64,000 nt of DNA from Propionivibrio limicola (GCF_009469695.1 NZ_SSSR01000001.1:186001-250000); one strand, 5' to 3'; positions 29,655 through 39,189 are shown, counted from the first letter of the stretch. The notes: a model not told the origin generated them from the letters alone. Translations and numbers: made by a program.

Positions 29655-31206
29655 CCGGATCGAGCTCAACCTGCGTCGCCGCCATCCGTGGGAAGCGATC
29701 GACCTCGGCCTTGTCATGCTTCGCCAATGGCACAAGCCGGTTTATCTGGCGTGGCTATCCACCTTTATCGCCTTCGCCGCGCTGACCAGCGCGGTCCTCT
29801 GGCAATGGCCGATGCTCGTCATGTTCATCGTCTGGTGGTTGAAGCCGCTGTTCGACCGGATTTTGCTGAAAGTATTCGCCGAAGCCACCTTTGGCGCGCC
29901 GCCATCGATACGCGATGTCTGGCGCGCCCTACCCGGACTCATCGGTCACACGGGCCTGTTTTCCGCACTGACTTTTCGCCGCTTCAATCCGCACCGTTCG
30001 TTCGACCTCCCCATCTGGCAGCTCGAAGGCCAGCGCGGCAAAGGCGCCCGGAACCGGCGCCGCGTGCTCAGCCGAAAGACGGCCGGGTACGCCTTCTGGC
30101 TGACCTTTGTCTGCACGCACTTCATCGTGATTTTCGAGTTCGGACTCGTCGGTCTCGTGAGCTTCCTGACGCCCGGCGACGGCATCGACGATCCTTCGCT
30201 GTTCGGCATGTTTTTCGGGGATGCCGAATTGTGGCAATTGCATCTGTTCAACGTCGCCTGGTTGGTCGCCGAAACGATCGTCGAACCGTTCTACATCGCC
30301 GCCGGATTTTCCCTTTACATCAACCGCCGCAGCGACCTCGAAGGCTGGGATATCGAAGTGGCTTTCCGACGCATGGCGGCACAGCACGCCCATCGCGGGG
30401 AATTTTCAACGGCTCCGCGCCGGGCCGGTGCAATTTCGCTGCTGATTCTGGCGTGCCTGCCGGCACTCCTGACGATAACCCTTGCCTCCACGCCGGCAAT
30501 GGCACAGGAAGCTTCACCGCCCGCCATTTCGGCCTCACCGGCCCCACCATCGCCGCAGCCGCCAAGCGGACGGATCAAAAAGACGGCCGAAACCATCGTC
30601 GCCGATCCAGTTTTTGGTCGCGAAGTCGAGGAACTAAGCTGGCAGCCCAAGAAAAAAGAGAATAAGGAAACCTCCGAGGCCATGCCGCCATGGATCGAGC
30701 GCCTCGCCAAGGTCGCCGACTGGCTGGCCTTCGGTCTGCGCGGCATCGTCTATGCGGCGCTCGCCGTCGGTGCCGTCGCGCTGATGCTTCTCCTCTACCG
30801 CAACCGCCACCGTTTCGTGCGCACTGGCGGAGTGTCGAACAAGGCGCCCTCCACCCTGTTCGGCCTCGACTTGCGCCCCGACGCGCTGCCCGACAACATC
30901 CCCGCCGCCGCGCACGCCGAACTTGATGCCGGCCGCGTGACGGCCGCCCTCTCCCTGCTCTATCGCGGCGCCCTCGTCTCGCTGATCGAACATCACGGCA
31001 TCGAATTTGCGGAAGGCGATACGGAAGGGAATTGCCTGTCGCGCGTCAAAGGCCGCATCGCGCCCAACGCCGTGCAGTATTTCGGCGAACTCCTCGACGC
31101 GTGGACGCATGCCGCCTATGCCGCCGAACCGCCCGCGAAAAACACGGCCAGCGACCTCTGCCAGCGCTGGGCGACGCACTTCAGCGAACGGAAATCGGCC
31201 GCATGA
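29644..31206 (+). CDS. DUF4129 domain membrane protein
   Basis: A 520-residue protein that starts at a GTG overlapping the SpoIIM-like gene. The N-terminal 300 residues hold four to five membrane spans; a Pro/Ala-rich stretch near 290-315 follows a hydrophobic segment. After another span near 365-385 comes a cytoplasmic tail with the DUF4129 pattern (AHAELDAGRVTAALSLLYRGAL, then EGNCLSRV and WATHFSE). DUF4129 is found next to MoxR/DUF58/DUF4350 genes in many phyla, with no proven role. It is coupled to DUF4350 by an ATGA overlap. Confidence 0.85.
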   Translation: MQLDRIELNLRRRHPWEAIDLGLVMLRQWHKPVYLAWLSTFIAFAALTSAVLWQWPMLVMFIVWWLKPLFDRILLKVFAEATFGAPPSIRDVWRALPGLIGHTGLFSALTFRRFNPHRSFDLPIWQLEGQRGKGARNRRRVLSRKTAGYAFWLTFVCTHFIVIFEFGLVGLVSFLTPGDGIDDPSLFGMFFGDAELWQLHLFNVAWLVAETIVEPFYIAAGFSLYINRRSDLEGWDIEVAFRRMAAQHAHRGEFSTAPRRAGAISLLILACLPALLTITLASTPAMAQEASPPAISASPAPPSPQPPSGRIKKTAETIVADPVFGREVEELSWQPKKKENKETSEAMPPWIERLAKVADWLAFGLRGIVYAALAVGAVALMLLLYRNRHRFVRTGGVSNKAPSTLFGLDLRPDALPDNIPAAAHAELDAGRVTAALSLLYRGALVSLIEHHGIEFAEGDTEGNCLSRVKGRIAPNAVQYFGELLDAWTHAAYAAEPPAKNTASDLCQRWATHFSERKSAA

Positions 31207-32378
31207 TGCGACGACTGATCTGGGCACTGGTCGCCGTCGCCGGTCTCGGAACGCTGGCGACGTTCTGGTTCTTCGAGAATTTCGAACGCGTCCCGAAAAA
31301 ACACTGGGAATCGCCGCAAAAGGAAGCGCGCCGGAACTCCTTTCTGGCCACCGAACGCCTGTTCAGCCACCTGCAACGACCGATCGACCGGATCCGTTCG
31401 CCAAAGTCGCTCGACGCGATGACGCCCAACGGCACGCTGATCCTCGCCGCCAACCGGCACCGGCTCATCGACCGCCAGCGCGCCAACCGGCTGCTGCAAT
31501 GGGTCGAAGCCGGCGGCTATCTCATCGTCGAAGCCGAACGGGCCGGCACCGACCCGCTGCTCGAACGGCTCGGCGTATCGCGTTACAAAAAGCCGCCCGC
31601 ACCGCCACAGCCAGAAGGCGAAAAGAAACAACCGGTAGCGAAAAAAACGCCAGCCAACCCGCCCGTCGCCAACGTCGTTCTCTCCGACCAGAATATCCGT
31701 TACCGACTCATTTTCCACGGCAACGGCCTGATCCGTCAGGCCGAACGGGCTCCCGCGTCCGCGTGGCGCGCCGGCCCGAGCGAGGAAGAAAGCTCCGTCA
31801 TTCACCTCGCCTGGGGCAAAGGCCAGATCACCGTCTTCGATTCGCTGCATTTCCTGCACTTCCGGCAAATCGCCAAGGAGGATCATGCCGAGCTGATCTG
31901 GGCGCTCGTGCAGCACTACCAGCCGCGCGGCGCGATCCACCTCGCCGCCCGCATGGATTTCCAGACGCTGTGGCAATGGCTCGCGGAATCGGCGTGGATG
32001 GCCCTCATCAGCGGCATTGTGCTGATCCTGCTCTGGCTCTGGCGGATCGTGCCGCGCTTCGGCGGCATGCAGCAGGCGCGCCTTGATGAGCGCCGCGACC
32101 TCGCGCAGCATCTCCACGCCATCGGCCGCAGCCTCTGGCGTGAAGGCGGACTCGCTCATCTACGCGAAATCGTCCGCCAGTCCGTCCTGCAACGGCTGGC
32201 CCTGCGGCATCCCCGGCTCGCCCGACAGACGCGCCCCAAACAGCACAGGGCGCTCGCACGCCTCGCCGGCTACAGCCAGCGCGACATCAATGCTGCGCTG
32301 TCCTCCGCCGCCGCGCCGACGCCCGACACTTTCACCAAGGCCATGCGCATCCTGCAGCGCCTCGAACGCAAACTCTGA
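31203..32378 (+). CDS. DUF4350 domain protein
   Basis: A 391-residue protein with a membrane span at residues 5-25 and another near 265-285 (LISGIVLILLWLWRIVP). The region between, outside the cytoplasm, contains the DUF4350 pattern: NSFLATERLFSHL near the start, then LIVEAERAGTDPLLERLGV. The cytoplasmic tail is rich in arginine. It has a Lys/Pro-rich insertion at about 125-150. Its ATG overlaps the DUF4129 stop, and MoxR follows after 15 bases. DUF4350 proteins are uncharacterised but often share operons with MoxR and DUF58. Confidence 0.85.
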   Translation: MMRRLIWALVAVAGLGTLATFWFFENFERVPKKHWESPQKEARRNSFLATERLFSHLQRPIDRIRSPKSLDAMTPNGTLILAANRHRLIDRQRANRLLQWVEAGGYLIVEAERAGTDPLLERLGVSRYKKPPAPPQPEGEKKQPVAKKTPANPPVANVVLSDQNIRYRLIFHGNGLIRQAERAPASAWRAGPSEEESSVIHLAWGKGQITVFDSLHFLHFRQIAKEDHAELIWALVQHYQPRGAIHLAARMDFQTLWQWLAESAWMALISGIVLILLWLWRIVPRFGGMQQARLDERRDLAQHLHAIGRSLWREGGLAHLREIVRQSVLQRLALRHPRLARQTRPKQHRALARLAGYSQRDINAALSSAAAPTPDTFTKAMRILQRLERKL

Positions 32379-32393
32379 CTTTCCGGAACCCAC

Positions 32394-33371
32394 ATGAACA
32401 CGCTCAACGAAGAACAGACGACCAAAGCCACCTCCCTGCTCAACGCCCTGCGCGCCGAACTGCGCAAGGTCATCATCGGCCAATCGGCGGTGGTCGACGA
32501 AGTGCTCATCGGCCTCCTGGCCGAAGCGCACGTCCTGCTCGAAGGCGTGCCGGGCCTCGGCAAGACGCTGCTCGTCAAGGCGCTGGCCAAGACTTTTTCC
32601 GGCCAGTTCGCGCGCATCCAGTTCACGCCCGACCTGATGCCGTCCGACGTAATCGGCCATTCCATCTTCGATCTGGCCAGCAACACCTTCGTCACCCGGC
32701 GCGGGCCAGTATTCACCAATCTGCTGCTCGCCGACGAGATCAACCGCGCCCCGGCCAAAACGCAGTCGGCGCTGCTCGAGGCGATGCAGGAATATCAGGT
32801 CACGCTCGAAGGAACGGCCTGCCCGCTGCCCAAGCCGTTCATGGTGCTGGCCACGCAAAACCCGATCGAGCAGGAAGGCACCTATCCGTTGCCGGAAGCG
32901 CAGCTCGACCGCTTCCTGCTCAAAATCCGCATCGACTACCCGGATGCGCGTGAAGAAGCCGCCCTGACGCGTAGCGTCACCGAGCGCAACACCGGCGCCG
33001 ACCTCGGCGTCGACCGCATTTCCACGCTGATCGGTCCAAAGCATGTCGAATCGCTGCAAATGGCCGCCGCACTGGTCGATGTCGATGAGCGCGTGCTCGA
33101 CTATGCGGTCAAGATCGTGCGCGCCACGCGCGAAAACAACGGTTTTTCGATCGGCGCCGGACCGCGCGGCAGCATCGCCCTCGTTCGCGCCGCCCGGGGC
33201 GCCGCCCTGTTGCAAGGACGCGCCTTCGTCACGCCCGACGATATCAAGCGCATCGCCCTGCCCGCCCTGCGCCACCGGGTCACGATTTCGCCGGATGCCG
33301 AAATCGAAGGTTTCACCAACGACGCCCTGCTCACCTCGCTGCTCGACAGCGTGCCGGCGCCTCGCCTCTGA
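32394..33371 (+). CDS. MoxR family AAA+ ATPase
   Basis: A 325-residue cytoplasmic AAA+ ATPase of the MoxR branch, thought to act as a chaperone or cofactor-insertion factor on vWA-type partners. Walker A (EGVPGLGKTLLVKALA) is near residue 50. Walker B (LLLADEINRAPAKTQSALLEAMQE) is near 115, sensor 1 (VLATQNPIEQEGTYPLPEAQLDRF) is near 150, and the family segment GPRGSIALVRAARGAALLQGR is near 258. Motifs are intact, so it should hydrolyse ATP. The DUF58 partner follows 20 bases on. Confidence 0.95.
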   Translation: MNTLNEEQTTKATSLLNALRAELRKVIIGQSAVVDEVLIGLLAEAHVLLEGVPGLGKTLLVKALAKTFSGQFARIQFTPDLMPSDVIGHSIFDLASNTFVTRRGPVFTNLLLADEINRAPAKTQSALLEAMQEYQVTLEGTACPLPKPFMVLATQNPIEQEGTYPLPEAQLDRFLLKIRIDYPDAREEAALTRSVTERNTGADLGVDRISTLIGPKHVESLQMAAALVDVDERVLDYAVKIVRATRENNGFSIGAGPRGSIALVRAARGAALLQGRAFVTPDDIKRIALPALRHRVTISPDAEIEGFTNDALLTSLLDSVPAPRL

Positions 33372-33391
33372 TCGGCGTTTGAGCGTTTTTC

Positions 33392-34717
33392 ATGCTGATT
33401 CCACACCGCCACCTGCTACTCGTCGTCGGTCTCTGGCTGGCCGGATCGTTTGTCGCCATCTGGCTGCCACCGGCCCTGGAAATCTGGCAATCGGCTGGCC
33501 TTGCCTTGCTGATCCTCGGCCTCGGCGACGCGTGGAGCGCCATCCGGCTGGGCAATCCGATCGTGCTCGAACGCAAGATGGCACAAGTCTGGCCCGTCGG
33601 CGTCGAGCAGACGATTCGCCTGCGCCTGATGCTGCGCGACGGAAGCGATGGCTGGGGGTCAGTGCGCGGTCAAATTTACGACCGCCATCCGGACGACTTC
33701 GCCGCCCGGACGCTGCCGCTGGCGTTCAAGGCCACACCCGGCGAATGGGTCGAAACGGCTTACCACCTGCAACCCGACGAGCGCGGCGACCACACCTTCC
33801 GGCCGGCGCACATCAGAATCGACTCACCGCTCCGGCTCTGGCAAACGCAACATGAGGTCGGCGACACGGAAACTGTCCGCGTCTTCCCGAACTTTGCCCG
33901 CATCACCCAATACGCCCTGCTGGCGACCGATAACCGGCTGGCGCAGATCGGCGTCCTGCGCCGCCGCCGGCGTGGCGAAGGTTCCGACTTCGACCAACTG
34001 CGCGAATACCGGCGCGACGATTCGCCGCGCCATATCGACTGGAAAGCCACGGCCCGCCTGCGCAAGCCGATCGTGCGCGAGTTCCAGGACGAGCGCGACC
34101 AGCAAATCGTCTTTCTGCTCGACTGCGGCCAACGCATGCGCAGCCGCGACGACGCGCTGTCGCACTTTGACCACACGCTCAACGCCATGCTGCTGCTCTC
34201 GTACGTCGCACTGCGCCAGGGCGATGCGGTGGGTTTCGGCACCTTCGCCCATGCCGACCCGCGTTTCTTTGCGCCGCGCAAATCGCTGGCCACCGTGCAG
34301 ATGCTGCTCAACGCCACCTACGACCTGCAACCAACGCTGCACACTCCCGATTATCTGGCCGCCAGCGACCTGCTCGTCCGCCGGCTGCGCAAACGTTCGC
34401 TCGTCGTTCTGCTCACCAATCTGCGCGACGAGGATGATTCGACCTTGCAGCCGGCGCTCGCCCAACTGCGCCGGCATCATCTCATGCTCGTCGCCAGCCT
34501 GCGCGAAACGGGGCTGGAGCGGCTGCGGCACACGTCGGTCGGTGACTTTGACGAGGCGCTCGGTTATGCTGCCGCAATGGACTATGCGCTGGCGCGTCAG
34601 AAGCAACAGGCCCGTTTGCGGGCCCAAGGAATCAGCGTGCTCGACACACAAGCCGCACAGTTGCCGGTCGCCTTGGTCAATCGCTACTGGGATATCAAAC
34701 GCAGCGGTCTTTTTTAA
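33392..34717 (+). CDS. DUF58 (vWA-like) membrane protein, MoxR partner
   Basis: A 441-residue protein with two membrane spans at the N-terminus (about 5-45) and a DUF58/vWA-like domain. The DUF58 hallmark is strong: EGSDFDQLREYRRDDSPRHIDWKATARL near residue 205, followed by a MIDAS-related strand QQIVFLLDCGQRM. The acidic residue at the start of that strand is present, but the full DxSxS motif is not (DCGQR). Genes of this type almost always follow MoxR, as here. A role as the MoxR substrate or effector is inferred from the family. Confidence 0.93.
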   Translation: MLIPHRHLLLVVGLWLAGSFVAIWLPPALEIWQSAGLALLILGLGDAWSAIRLGNPIVLERKMAQVWPVGVEQTIRLRLMLRDGSDGWGSVRGQIYDRHPDDFAARTLPLAFKATPGEWVETAYHLQPDERGDHTFRPAHIRIDSPLRLWQTQHEVGDTETVRVFPNFARITQYALLATDNRLAQIGVLRRRRRGEGSDFDQLREYRRDDSPRHIDWKATARLRKPIVREFQDERDQQIVFLLDCGQRMRSRDDALSHFDHTLNAMLLLSYVALRQGDAVGFGTFAHADPRFFAPRKSLATVQMLLNATYDLQPTLHTPDYLAASDLLVRRLRKRSLVVLLTNLRDEDDSTLQPALAQLRRHHLMLVASLRETGLERLRHTSVGDFDEALGYAAAMDYALARQKQQARLRAQGISVLDTQAAQLPVALVNRYWDIKRSGLF

Positions 34718-34762
34718 TCCGTCTTACCAACAACATCAAACACGACCCACGGGAGGGAAATC

Positions 34763-35584
34763 ATGTCTGACAGCAATTCTTCCGATAAGAACCAGCGGCC
34801 AATCCCCGCGGCTTGGACCAAAAATCCATTTGAAGCGCCGACAGCACACGTCGAGGATCCGAAAACACACGTCGACGAATCGCTGGCCAGCGAGCCGAAC
34901 CGTTGCGAAGCCGGTCGCGGCTCCGCGTGGTGGGGCGAGGGCTGGGGTCTCTTCCGCGAAGCAACCGGCACCTGGATCGGCATCGCCGTCGTTCTCGTGC
35001 TGATCAACATTGTGCTGGGGCTCATTCCGGTCATTGGCGACTTCGCCACCACTTTCCTGATGCCGGTTTTCGGCGCCGGACTGATGCTCGGTTGCCGCAG
35101 TCTCGACTCGGGCGAGGAACTGACATTGGGCCACCTGTTCGCCGGCTTCCAGAAGAATTTCGGCCAACTGATTCTCGTCAGCGTGTTTTACCTCGTGGGC
35201 TTCATCCTCGTCTTTCTTGTCGGCTTCGCGCTCGGCTTTGGCGGCGGTTTCGCCGGAGCCATGAGCGGTGGCGCGAACGGTGTTGCGGCCGGAGTCGGCT
35301 TGGCCGTACTCGTCGTTCTGGCGCTCAGCATTCCGCTGGCGATGTCCATCTGGTTCGCGCCGGCGCTCGTCGCGCTCAATGACGTGCCCGCTTTCGAGGC
35401 CATGAAGCTGAGTTTCCGCGGCTGCCTGCGCAACATGCTGCCGTTCCTGATCTACGGCATCCTGTTCATCCTGCTCGCCATCGTCGCCACCATTCCGCTC
35501 GCGCTCGGCTGGCTGGCCCTGCTGCCGACGATGTTCTGTTCAACCTACGCTTCCTACCGGGACATCTTCACGCACGGGAACTAG
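34763..35584 (+). CDS. BPSS1780-type multispanning membrane protein
   Basis: A 273-residue protein with a 55-residue soluble N-terminus and about four to five membrane spans, resembling the uncharacterised BPSS1780 family (WWGEGWGLFREATGTWIGI, then FLMPVFGAGLMLGCRSLD). A glycine-rich stretch (near 155-180) separates two spans. GGGAGGG-like bases precede the ATG. It sits 45 bases after DUF58 and three bases before the RDD gene, within the same run. The role is unknown. Confidence 0.82.
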   Translation: MSDSNSSDKNQRPIPAAWTKNPFEAPTAHVEDPKTHVDESLASEPNRCEAGRGSAWWGEGWGLFREATGTWIGIAVVLVLINIVLGLIPVIGDFATTFLMPVFGAGLMLGCRSLDSGEELTLGHLFAGFQKNFGQLILVSVFYLVGFILVFLVGFALGFGGGFAGAMSGGANGVAAGVGLAVLVVLALSIPLAMSIWFAPALVALNDVPAFEAMKLSFRGCLRNMLPFLIYGILFILLAIVATIPLALGWLALLPTMFCSTYASYRDIFTHGN

Positions 35585-35587
35585 GAA

Positions 35588-36343
35588 TTGGCGGGCTTGC
35601 ACAACATCCGGCCCGCCCCGGCGCGGCTTCCGCAACCACTTTGCGCACCGCTCGACACGGTGCGGAAAGTGGCCACGCCGGAAGGCTGCGAACTCAGCCT
35701 GCGGCTCGCCGGCCCCGCCGTTCGCGTACGCGCCTGGCTCTTCGATTTCGTCATCCGTCTGATGATTTTTGCCGGCGCGATGATCGTGGCCGGCTATCTG
35801 GGCCGCCTCGGGGCCGGCGTCGCGGCACTGCTCGCGTTTGTGCTTGAATGGCTGTATCCGACGCTGTTCGAGGTTCTCTGGCACGGTCAAACCCCCGGCA
35901 AGAAGTTTTCGAACCTCGTCGTGCTGAACGACGACGGAACCCCGGTCGGCTGGGGCGCCTCATTCGCGCGCAACACCCTGCGTTTTGTCGACTTTCTGCC
36001 CTTTGCCTATGCCTGCGGGCTGTTCAGCCTCTGGCTCACCCCCGATGCAAAGCGCCTTGGCGACCTGCTTGCCGGCACCGTGGTTGTTTATCGCGACGAG
36101 ACCAGATTTCCTAAGCTGGCGGATGACCACTTCCAGAGCGAACCGCCCCCCTTCCCGCTCACGCTGGCCGAACAACGGGCCTTGATCGAATACCGGTTAA
36201 GAGCAACAAACCTGACGACGGCCCGCGCCGAAGAATTGGCGGAACTGGCCTTGCCGCTCACCGAAGGAATGCACCCCGAAGCCGCTCAGGCACGCCTCTT
36301 CCGCATCGCCAACGGCCTGCTCGGCCGGCACAAGCAGGGCTGA
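35588..36343 (+). CDS. RDD family membrane protein
   Basis: A 251-residue protein with an RDD domain: Arg in AVRVRAWLFDFVIRL, a central SPAN ending LYPTLFEVLWHGQTPGKK, and the acidic/arginine pair near LGDLLAGTVVVYRDE. RDD proteins are small membrane proteins of mostly unknown role, some linked to Na+/H+ exchange. The C-terminal 70 residues are soluble. The start is uncertain: TTG at 35588 is listed, and TTG at 35597 has better spacing to AGGAA. It ends ten bases before the convergent exporter gene and closes the MoxR-DUF58 run. Confidence 0.85.
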   Translation: MAGLHNIRPAPARLPQPLCAPLDTVRKVATPEGCELSLRLAGPAVRVRAWLFDFVIRLMIFAGAMIVAGYLGRLGAGVAALLAFVLEWLYPTLFEVLWHGQTPGKKFSNLVVLNDDGTPVGWGASFARNTLRFVDFLPFAYACGLFSLWLTPDAKRLGDLLAGTVVVYRDETRFPKLADDHFQSEPPPFPLTLAEQRALIEYRLRATNLTTARAEELAELALPLTEGMHPEAAQARLFRIANGLLGRHKQG

Positions 36344-36353
36344 AGCCCCCCCG

Positions 36354-37025
36354 CTAAGCCAAGGTCGCGCAGGCCAGCTTGATGCCGAAGCCGACAAACA
36401 ACCCGCCGACCCCGCCCGTCGCCGAAGCCGACAGCCAGCGATGACGCCGGAAGCGGGCCGCCAGGCGCGCGCCACCGAAAATCAGCGCGGACAGGTAGAC
36501 GAAGCTGCATGTCTGGACGATCGCGCCGAGAATCAGGAAAGACACCGCCGGCCGTTCATAGCCGGGCGAAACGAACTGGATGAAGAAAGAAATGAAAAAC
36601 AGGATGGCCTTCGGGTTCATCAGGCTGATGAGCAAGGCCGTTCGCAATGGGCGTGCGGCGACGAGAGAAGAATTCCCGGCTAGCGCTTCCTGCTCCATCC
36701 GCGTCGAAGACTCTTCCTTACGGCGCCAGGTTCGCAACGCCGAGCGCAACATGCTGACGCCAAGCCAGGCCAGATAACCACCCCCGGCATACTTGAGCAC
36801 CATGAAAAGCGCCGGGATGCCATGCAATAGCGACGCGACACCCATCGCCGAAAGCGCCATCAGGATCGTATCGCCGATGAAAATGCCCATCGCCCCGCGA
36901 TAGCCCATCGCCACGCCCTGCCGGGAAGCCACCGTCATCACATAAAGCGAATTCGGGCCGGGCAGAAGAACGATAAAGATCGTGCCCAGGATGAAAGTCG
37001 TGATGTCCGTAATGCCGTAGAACAT
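36354..37025 (-). CDS. leuE: LysE/RhtB family exporter, LeuE-like
   Basis: A 223-residue inner-membrane exporter with about six spans. The N-terminal half has LPGPNSLYVMTVASRQGVAMGYRGAMGIFIGD, typical of RhtB/LeuE; the C-terminal half has LRTALLISLMNPKAILFFISFF. LeuE in E. coli exports leucine and related amino acids, and the N-terminal match to it is good. The ATG at 37025 has GGTGG upstream. It follows the LysR gene by about 60 bases on the same strand, so that regulator may control it. Confidence 0.85.
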   Translation of the reverse strand: MFYGITDITTFILGTIFIVLLPGPNSLYVMTVASRQGVAMGYRGAMGIFIGDTILMALSAMGVASLLHGIPALFMVLKYAGGGYLAWLGVSMLRSALRTWRRKEESSTRMEQEALAGNSSLVAARPLRTALLISLMNPKAILFFISFFIQFVSPGYERPAVSFLILGAIVQTCSFVYLSALIFGGARLAARFRRHRWLSASATGGVGGLFVGFGIKLACATLA

Positions 37026-37083
37026 GGGATAACCACCGCGCAAAGGTTAGATTCTAAATCCAGCAGAACCTTCACGACCGCTA

Positions 37084-38016
37084 TCAAACGCTCTCGCTTC
37101 TGTCACGCATGAACAAGGAGGCGCATAGCCCGCGGAGCCAGCGATTTCCCGGATCGTTGTGATAGCGCGAGTGCCAATGCTGCTTGACCGTAAACCCCGG
37201 GATGGGAATCGGGCAGGAAAAGACGCGCAGCCCGCCGAGCTTGGCTAGCGTCTCGCCAATCTGCCGCGGCAACGTCACGAGAAGGTCGGTCGTGGAAATA
37301 ATCGCGGTCAGGCCGAGAAAGCCTGGCAGTTCCAGCGCGACACGCCGGTCGAGATGATGCCGCTCCAGGCTGGCATCGAGCAGGTGATGGCCCGTGCCGG
37401 AAACAATCGTGACGTGTTTCTCCTGCTGATACGCCGCCTCGCCAAGCGCATCGGTAATGCGCGGATGGTTCGGATTCACCAGACACACCCAGTCCTGGTT
37501 GAACAGGCTCTGCTGGTAAAAGCCAGCCCCCAGCTCCGGAATCAAGCCCACCGCCAGATCGGCCTCGCCTGATTCCAGACGCTGGGCGATCCGGTCGTCG
37601 ATCCGTTCGGCGCCGAGACGGACATTCGGGGCCACCGACTGCATGTGCGCCAAAAGTTGCGGCAGCAAGGTGATGTGGCTCGCGTCAGTCATGCAGATAC
37701 GGAAGCGCCGTTCGCTAGTCGCCGGATCGAAGCGGGATTCGCGCTGGGCGAGAAAACGCAGCGAATCGATGGCCTGCCGCACCGTCCCGATGAGCGCATC
37801 GGCCTCCGGCGTCGGCAGCATGCCGGACGGCGTGCGGACAAACAGCGGATCGTTGAGCTGCTGCCGGAGCTTGGCAAGCCAGATGCTCACCGTCGGCTGC
37901 GCCAGTCCGAGGTGTTCGGCGGCGCGCGTCACGCTGCGCGTGTCGTAAAGCAACTCGAACAGGAGCAGGAGGTTGGCATCGAGCAACGGCAGCGGAGGCG
38001 TACTTTTTTTTACCAT
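37084..38016 (-). CDS. LysR family transcriptional regulator
   Basis: A 310-residue DNA-binding regulator. The N-terminal helix-turn-helix reads LLFELLYDTRSVTRAAEHLGLAQPTVSIWLAKLR, a LysR signature, and the effector domain runs from about 95 to 300. The LLLLFELLYDTRSVTRAA form resembles NahR/LigR-type activators of aromatic-acid pathways, but the inducer cannot be read. It lies next to the TRAP binding protein and CoA-transferase (upstream on the same strand) and LeuE (downstream). Confidence 0.93.
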   Translation of the reverse strand: MVKKSTPPLPLLDANLLLLFELLYDTRSVTRAAEHLGLAQPTVSIWLAKLRQQLNDPLFVRTPSGMLPTPEADALIGTVRQAIDSLRFLAQRESRFDPATSERRFRICMTDASHITLLPQLLAHMQSVAPNVRLGAERIDDRIAQRLESGEADLAVGLIPELGAGFYQQSLFNQDWVCLVNPNHPRITDALGEAAYQQEKHVTIVSGTGHHLLDASLERHHLDRRVALELPGFLGLTAIISTTDLLVTLPRQIGETLAKLGGLRVFSCPIPIPGFTVKQHWHSRYHNDPGNRWLRGLCASLFMRDRSESV

Positions 38017-38111
38017 TCGGATCGGCGGACAACAGGTCTCTGTGATTACGCGGGGTGCTCAAAGCATGATAACGATGCCGCAGCTTTCCTGAAACCCGTC
38101 CCGATAAAGCG

Positions 38112-38133
38112 AAAACCGGCCGGAGCCGGTTTT
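38112..38133 (-). terminator. intrinsic terminator after the first TRAP binding protein
   Basis: A nine-base stem (AAAACCGGC and GCCGGTTTT, four-base loop) just after the stop of the gene at 38155. The stem is symmetric and T-rich at one end, so it could work on both strands. Confidence 0.75.
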
Positions 38134-38154
38134 TCCTGCGATTGGCGCCCGAGC

Positions 38155-39189
38155 TTACTTGTGCGCGCTGCGATATTTCTGCAGTTCGGACATCATTTCG
38201 CCGACAAACTCCGGACCGATCTGCTGGGTGTGCTTCTCGATGACGGGCTTCAGACGGTCACGCATCTTGTCCAGTTCGGCGGGCGGCAGAACGGTGACGG
38301 TCACGCCCTTGGCCTTCAACTGGTCGAGTGACTTGGCAGCCACGTCGCGCGACAGCTTGCGTTGATAAACCCCGGCTTCGGTGGCCGCTTCCTCGATGAT
38401 CTTCCTTTCATCGGCGGTCAGCTTGTCGTAGAGCCGCTTGCTCATGCCGAGGAAGGACGGCTGATAAACGTGATTGGTAATCGCCAGGTTCGGGCTGACT
38501 TCGTAGAACTTGCCATCCACCATGTTGATCAGCGGGTTCGACATGCCGTCGATCGTGCCTTGCTCAAGCGCGGTATAGGTTTCGTTGAAGCCCATCGGAA
38601 CGGCATTGGCGCCCAGTCCGTTGACGAGATCGATATACACCGCCGTCGTTTGCACGCGCAGCTTCTTGCCATTGAAGTCGTCGGCTGTCTTGATCGGCGC
38701 ACCCTTGCGCGTATGGAAGTGGCGGAATCCGAGTTCGAAGAAGGCGAGGTCGACGATGCCCTTCTCGGCCATCTTGTCCTTGATCTTCTTGCCGATCGGG
38801 CCGTCCATGATGAAGTCAGCTTCGTCCGCCGACTTGAACAGGAACGGGAATTCAAGCGCCAGCGTTTCCTTGACGGTACCGCCAAAGTTGTTGAGCGTGC
38901 CGATCATCATGTCCAGCGATCCACCCTGCAAGGCCGCCATGCTCTGACCATCGTTACCGAGCGCGCCGTTCGAGAACATCTTGGCCTTCATCTTGCCGCC
39001 GCTCTTCTTTTCGAGCAGTTCGGCAAATTTGAATCCCCCCTGGTTTTGCGGGTGGGTTTCACTGTTGGCCGCAGAGATTCTGAACAGGTGGGTATTGACC
39101 TGTGCGGAAGCGTTGCCGATCGCCGAGAAATACATGACGCCCGGAACAATCAATGCAGCAAGCAATGGCGAAATCCGTTTGACCATCAT
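38155..39189 (-). CDS. TRAP transporter solute-binding protein DctP (copy 1)
   Basis: A periplasmic receptor of a tripartite (TRAP) organic-acid importer. It is 344 residues with a signal peptide (cleavage near ASA/Q, residue 30) and a DctP fold: SNGALGNDGQSMAALQGGSLDMM near 75, the LFKSADEADFIMDGPIGKK segment and the ligand-pocket region LRVQTTAVYIDLVNGLGANAVPM near 180. A ribosome site AAGGAG precedes two adjacent ATGs (39189, 39186). No dctQ or dctM permease genes are in the window. It likely shares a transcript with the YdiF-type CoA-transferase upstream. Confidence 0.92.
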   Translation of the reverse strand: MMVKRISPLLAALIVPGVMYFSAIGNASAQVNTHLFRISAANSETHPQNQGGFKFAELLEKKSGGKMKAKMFSNGALGNDGQSMAALQGGSLDMMIGTLNNFGGTVKETLALEFPFLFKSADEADFIMDGPIGKKIKDKMAEKGIVDLAFFELGFRHFHTRKGAPIKTADDFNGKKLRVQTTAVYIDLVNGLGANAVPMGFNETYTALEQGTIDGMSNPLINMVDGKFYEVSPNLAITNHVYQPSFLGMSKRLYDKLTADERKIIEEAATEAGVYQRKLSRDVAAKSLDQLKAKGVTVTVLPPAELDKMRDRLKPVIEKHTQQIGPEFVGEMMSELQKYRSAHK

